Below, piece by piece: positions 61,384 through 64,000 of a stretch of 64,000 nucleotides of DNA; the first letter of the stretch is position 1, and each line of letters starts with the position of its first letter. This stretch comes from Gp6-AA40 sp963772955 (GTDB lineage Bacteria > Acidobacteriota > Vicinamibacteria > Vicinamibacterales > UBA2999), in assembly GCA_963772955.1 (NCBI GenBank), contig CAVYZF010000021.1, positions 5,085-69,084 of the forward strand. Reading direction: 5' to 3'. The notes below the pieces were generated by a model, which saw only the letters and a list, made by a program, of their open reading frames with translations, searched no databases and was not told where the DNA came from. The position numbers and the translations under genes were made by a program.

Positions 61384-62122
61384 ATGGAACCTCAACTCCA
61401 TTAGATCAGCGGCGATTCTTTAGGGATCAGTTGCGCGAGGCCCGCGCGACCGCCTTGCTGGACGGCGAGGGCTTTCAGCTCATTGTGTCGTCGTTGGAGC
61501 GGCTTGGCTCGATTCTGAATCCCGGGGGCAAGAACCTTGGGCAGTTTCGCGAGAAGTTGTTGATGGTCGCGCGCGATGCGAAGGCTGCCCCCGTAGACGA
61601 AGACGATCGAGGCACTTACACTCCCCTTGACGTACTATTTGCGGCCGTCAGGGAAGGTCGGAACGACGCCGTGCATCAAGGGGCGTATGCGCGTCATCTC
61701 GTTCGGCACTGCGTCGAGCTGGCGCTCTTCGTTGAGGAAGGGCTGATGGCAGGCGCGAATCGTGTCGTCGACTACATGGTCCGAACTCCGGCATGTGCAG
61801 AGGCGTGGCAGCCGATTGCGTTGGCCCGTCAGCAGATGCTGACGAACTCCTTCTCGTATCTGCCAATCTGGTGGAAGAACCAGTGGCACTTGCTGTCAGA
61901 TCATGCGATCGCTTCGTATCTCACCGAGTCGGCCAATCCGAGAGAGGCCGTTCGCAAAAGGATCGCTGCTGCATGCGAACAGGGAGTGCTGACTCTCGAG
62001 CGGGCTGTGGTCGTGGATGCAAGTTTCGGGTCCGCGAAGCTCTCAAAGTGTGGGGAGGGCGCCCCGTCCTTGTCGTGGAAGGTCATGGTTTCGGTATCGT
62101 TACTCCATTTGATCTACTGTAG
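61384..62122 (+). pseudogene. HEPN-CBS-like protein gene immediately after attC, two apparent frameshifts
   Basis: The middle frame (61431-62020) reads TALLDGEGFQLIVSSLERLG, then VREGRNDAVHQGAYARHLVR (R-N-x3-H, the HEPN signature) and VVDYMVRTPACAEAWQPIAL, ANSFSYLP-like segments of a CBS domain. A natural start MEPQL lies at 61384, one base out of frame. After ERAVVVDA near 62020 another frame supplies RVREALKVWGGRPVLVVEGH, GFGIVTPFDLL and a stop at 62122, the proper CBS end. HEPN domains are often RNases in toxin-antitoxin systems. As read without repair, the frame starts at TTG 61431 and ends at 62135. Confidence 0.6.
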
Positions 62123-62336
62123 GACCGCGTCCTGACGCGCGCGGCTCATTTGCCACGTTCGGCGAATCGCTTACCTCCGAATTGCACGACGAAGGGCCGA
62201 GGACCGTGGGCATCAGCGAGTTGTGGACCGCCGCGGGGGTCCTGCTTGGATTTCAAGTGACCTCTTTCCTGTGGCGAATCGCACAGGAGGTGGATGTCGC
62301 AATCCCGCTGCATCTTGTCCTTGACGACCTTCCGTT

Positions 62337-62886
62337 TCATGGCGTCACGGCCCTCTCCAATGCCCGCAGGCAGTCGTCGCAGATCCCGTGCGTAATTGCA
62401 GATTTTTTCCATCTCGAATATCCTCAGCGGTTCGAGCACATCTTCGACCTCGAGCCACTCGCTGCCGACGTGTATCCTCTTGCACCATGCGCACGAGCGC
62501 ACGTGCGCGCCGGTCCGGATCGTCCGGCGATCCCAGAGTCGCTGGATCGACCTCGGTTCGAGGCGGACGACGACGCTCTCGAAATCGACGCGGCTTGAAT
62601 CGGCGGGCCTAACCGTGCACTTGCAAGTAGCGCCGGACGGTTGGCGAGTCGCACCGGAGCGAAAACCGAACGGGCCTGCCCTCGCGAACGCGAGCGATGA
62701 GGCGCATGTAGACCTGGCGGGTCGTCGGATCGTCGAGAAAATCCCAGAACGATCGCTGCAGGACATGTTGCGCTGTGAGCTCCGGCGCCTCATTCTCGAG
62801 CGCGAATCGCGTCCAGGCATCGCTGACCTGGACGATTCGATCTCGATTGTGAGGCGACCGAGCGGTTCAGTCGGCGCATCACTCAT
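62337..62886 (-). pseudogene. PAS-like protein with C-x-W-C-K and HGICDDC motifs, frameshifted
   Basis: The start MSDAPTEPLGRLTI is followed, in another frame, by IVQVSDAWTRFALENEAPEL, SFWDFLDDPTTRQVYMRLIA and PVRFSLRCDSPTVRRYLQ. A further frame gives AWCKRIHVGSEWLEVEDVLE, and a last one ITHGICDDCLRALERAVTP with a stop at 62337. Together these match a known soil-bacterial PAS-like family with a C-terminal Cys-Trp-Cys-Lys...His-Gly-Ile-Cys motif. The start overlaps the macB stop by eight bases. At least three frame changes. Confidence 0.6.
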
Positions 62887-64000
62887 GGCGCAGCGCCTCG
62901 ACCGGTTCCAACGTCGCTGCGCGCCGTGCCGGCCAGTAACCGGCGGCGACACCCACGCTGATCGAGGTCATCACACCTGCCGCCACCGCCCACAGCGGCG
63001 GAACGGCCGAGAAGCCGCTAATCACGAACGTCAACAACGCGCCCACCGCAAGGGCCGCCAGGACTCCCGCCGCACCCCCGATCGCTGCGAGGAACGCCGA
63101 CTCGAGCAGGAACTGCACGAGCACCTGCCGCCGTCGAGCGCCGACGGCGAGGCGCAAACCGATCTCGCGAGTGCGCTCCGTCACGCTGATGAACATGACG
63201 TTCGCGATCCCGATGGCGCCGATCAGCAGGCTCACCGCGGCCAGGCTAACGCTCACCAGTCCGATGCGCGCGCTGAGGCTGTCGAACGTTGCGATGATCT
63301 GATCGGCCGTAGAGAGCGTGAAATCGTTGTCGGCATCCGGCGGCACCTTTCGCAGCAGCCGGAGCATCACTTCAGTCTCGCGCAGGCAGGCCTGCCGCAT
63401 CCCCGGCTTCGCCTGGACGTAGATCACGACACGCTCCGGATCACCAAAGCGCTTGCGGGCGGTCCCGGCCGGCAGGTTTAGCACGTTGTCCTGCCGGTTC
63501 TCGCCGAAGAATCCACCCCGCCGCTTGGCCAGCTCGCCCACCACGGTGTACATATTCCCGGCCAGCGTCAGCGTTCTGCCGAGCGGCGACAACGTCCCGA
63601 ACAGCGCCTGGGCAAGATTCGCACCGACGACGGCCACCCGCGCCCTCCCGATCCTCGAGATCGGTGAACGGCCGGCCACGCGCGAAGTCAGCGCCGATGA
63701 TGTCGAAGAGCGACGCGGTGACGCCTTCCACCAGCACGGTGTCCGACTCGTTGCCGCCGGCCCGCGCAACAAGGACCTGCCCCTCGACGGCCGTCGGCAC
63801 GATCACCTGCGCGCCGACATCGCGCACCGCGGTTCCCATCTGCCTGATCGCGCGCACGAACTCGAGCTTCAGCGGCCTGCGTCCCGCTTCGGTCTCGCTC
63901 GGCGTCACGTATGGATCGCCGGTCAGATGGAAGGCGAACACGTTCTCCGTGCCGAGATCGCGAAACAGCAGCGCCACCTGATTGCGCGCGTTCGCAAGAA
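62879..64000 (-). pseudogene. MacB-like permease, partial and frameshifted
   Basis: The window ends inside this gene. Readable from the edge: NVFAFHLTGDPYVTPSETEA, VEGVTASLFDIIGADFARGR and FTDLED (to about 63650). One base out, it continues RARVAVVGANLAQALFGTLS, ANVMFISVTERTREIGLRLA and PARRAATLEPVEALRHE. This is the FtsX/MacB permease of an exporter different from the one at 22-26 kb. An indel near 63645 splits it. Confidence 0.85.

Noticed and set aside
62396..63481. Plus-strand frame of 361 codons opposite macB
   Set aside because: The opposite strand carries MacB signatures; this frame is Arg/His/Asp-rich noise.

Overview
The window is a high-GC bacterial chromosome segment. Three things point to a soil Acidobacteriota of the Vicinamibacteria type: a PD40-repeat Ser/Thr kinase, MacB-type exporters, and many Tat-exported oxidoreductases. 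This is inference from gene content, not from a marker gene. 

Layout. (1) 1-3.45 kb is the end of an integrative mobilizable element: a MobA/L relaxase running off the left edge, an IncQ-like oriT, a TraD-like protein, an excisionase and an intact tyrosine integrase next to tRNA-Ser(GCU). (2) 3.45-17.2 kb is accessory DNA. It holds a broken arfB, a Crp/Fnr regulator, a triple-PAS histidine kinase with a response regulator, a BrnT-type toxin-antitoxin pair, IS6 and DDE-transposase wreckage, an AI-2E family permease, fragments of nhaA and brnT, a second copy of the 5' half of tRNA-Ser, a J-domain protein, and ParDE and Phd/RelE modules whose toxins are frameshifted. (3) 17.2-26.3 kb holds a cupin, an AhpD-like protein, a PEGA protein, a SpoIIE-type phosphatase and a complete MacAB-TolC exporter. 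(4) 26.4-38 kb is the most interesting part. A Tat-exported zinc alcohol dehydrogenase is followed by sdaA-MFS-pta-ackA-pflB-pflA, which ends against a convergent sigma-54 activator. Read as a pathway it turns serine into pyruvate, then formate plus acetyl-CoA, then acetate plus ATP. The serine dehydratase carries a Tat lipoprotein signal, so the first step is predicted to occur outside the cytoplasm. A candidate -24/-12 promoter and an upstream dyad precede sdaA. (5) 38-56.5 kb is mostly ordinary chromosome: hydrolases, a DUF155-like protein, a metallo-beta-lactamase-fold enzyme, a PD40 kinase, a two-subunit Tat-exported molybdenum hydroxylase, gltX and pnuC-nadR. An IS630 element has inserted into the end of a DUF3303 gene. 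(6) 56.5-62.1 kb is a second island at tRNA-Gln(CUG). It holds decayed homologues of the left-hand element (int, xis, relaxase, oriT, TraD), an intact-looking DUF433/DUF5615 toxin-antitoxin pair, and an integron-type attC site followed by a HEPN-CBS-like gene. (7) 62.3-64 kb has a broken PAS/Cys-motif gene and a partial MacB permease. 

Caution: at least a dozen conserved genes carry single-base frameshifts (arfB, parE, relE, macA, the molybdenum hydroxylase large subunit, gltX, xis2, int2, mob2, macB2 and others). One of them, gltX, should be essential. Some of these may be sequence errors rather than real decay, and every 'pseudogene' call below should be read with that in mind.
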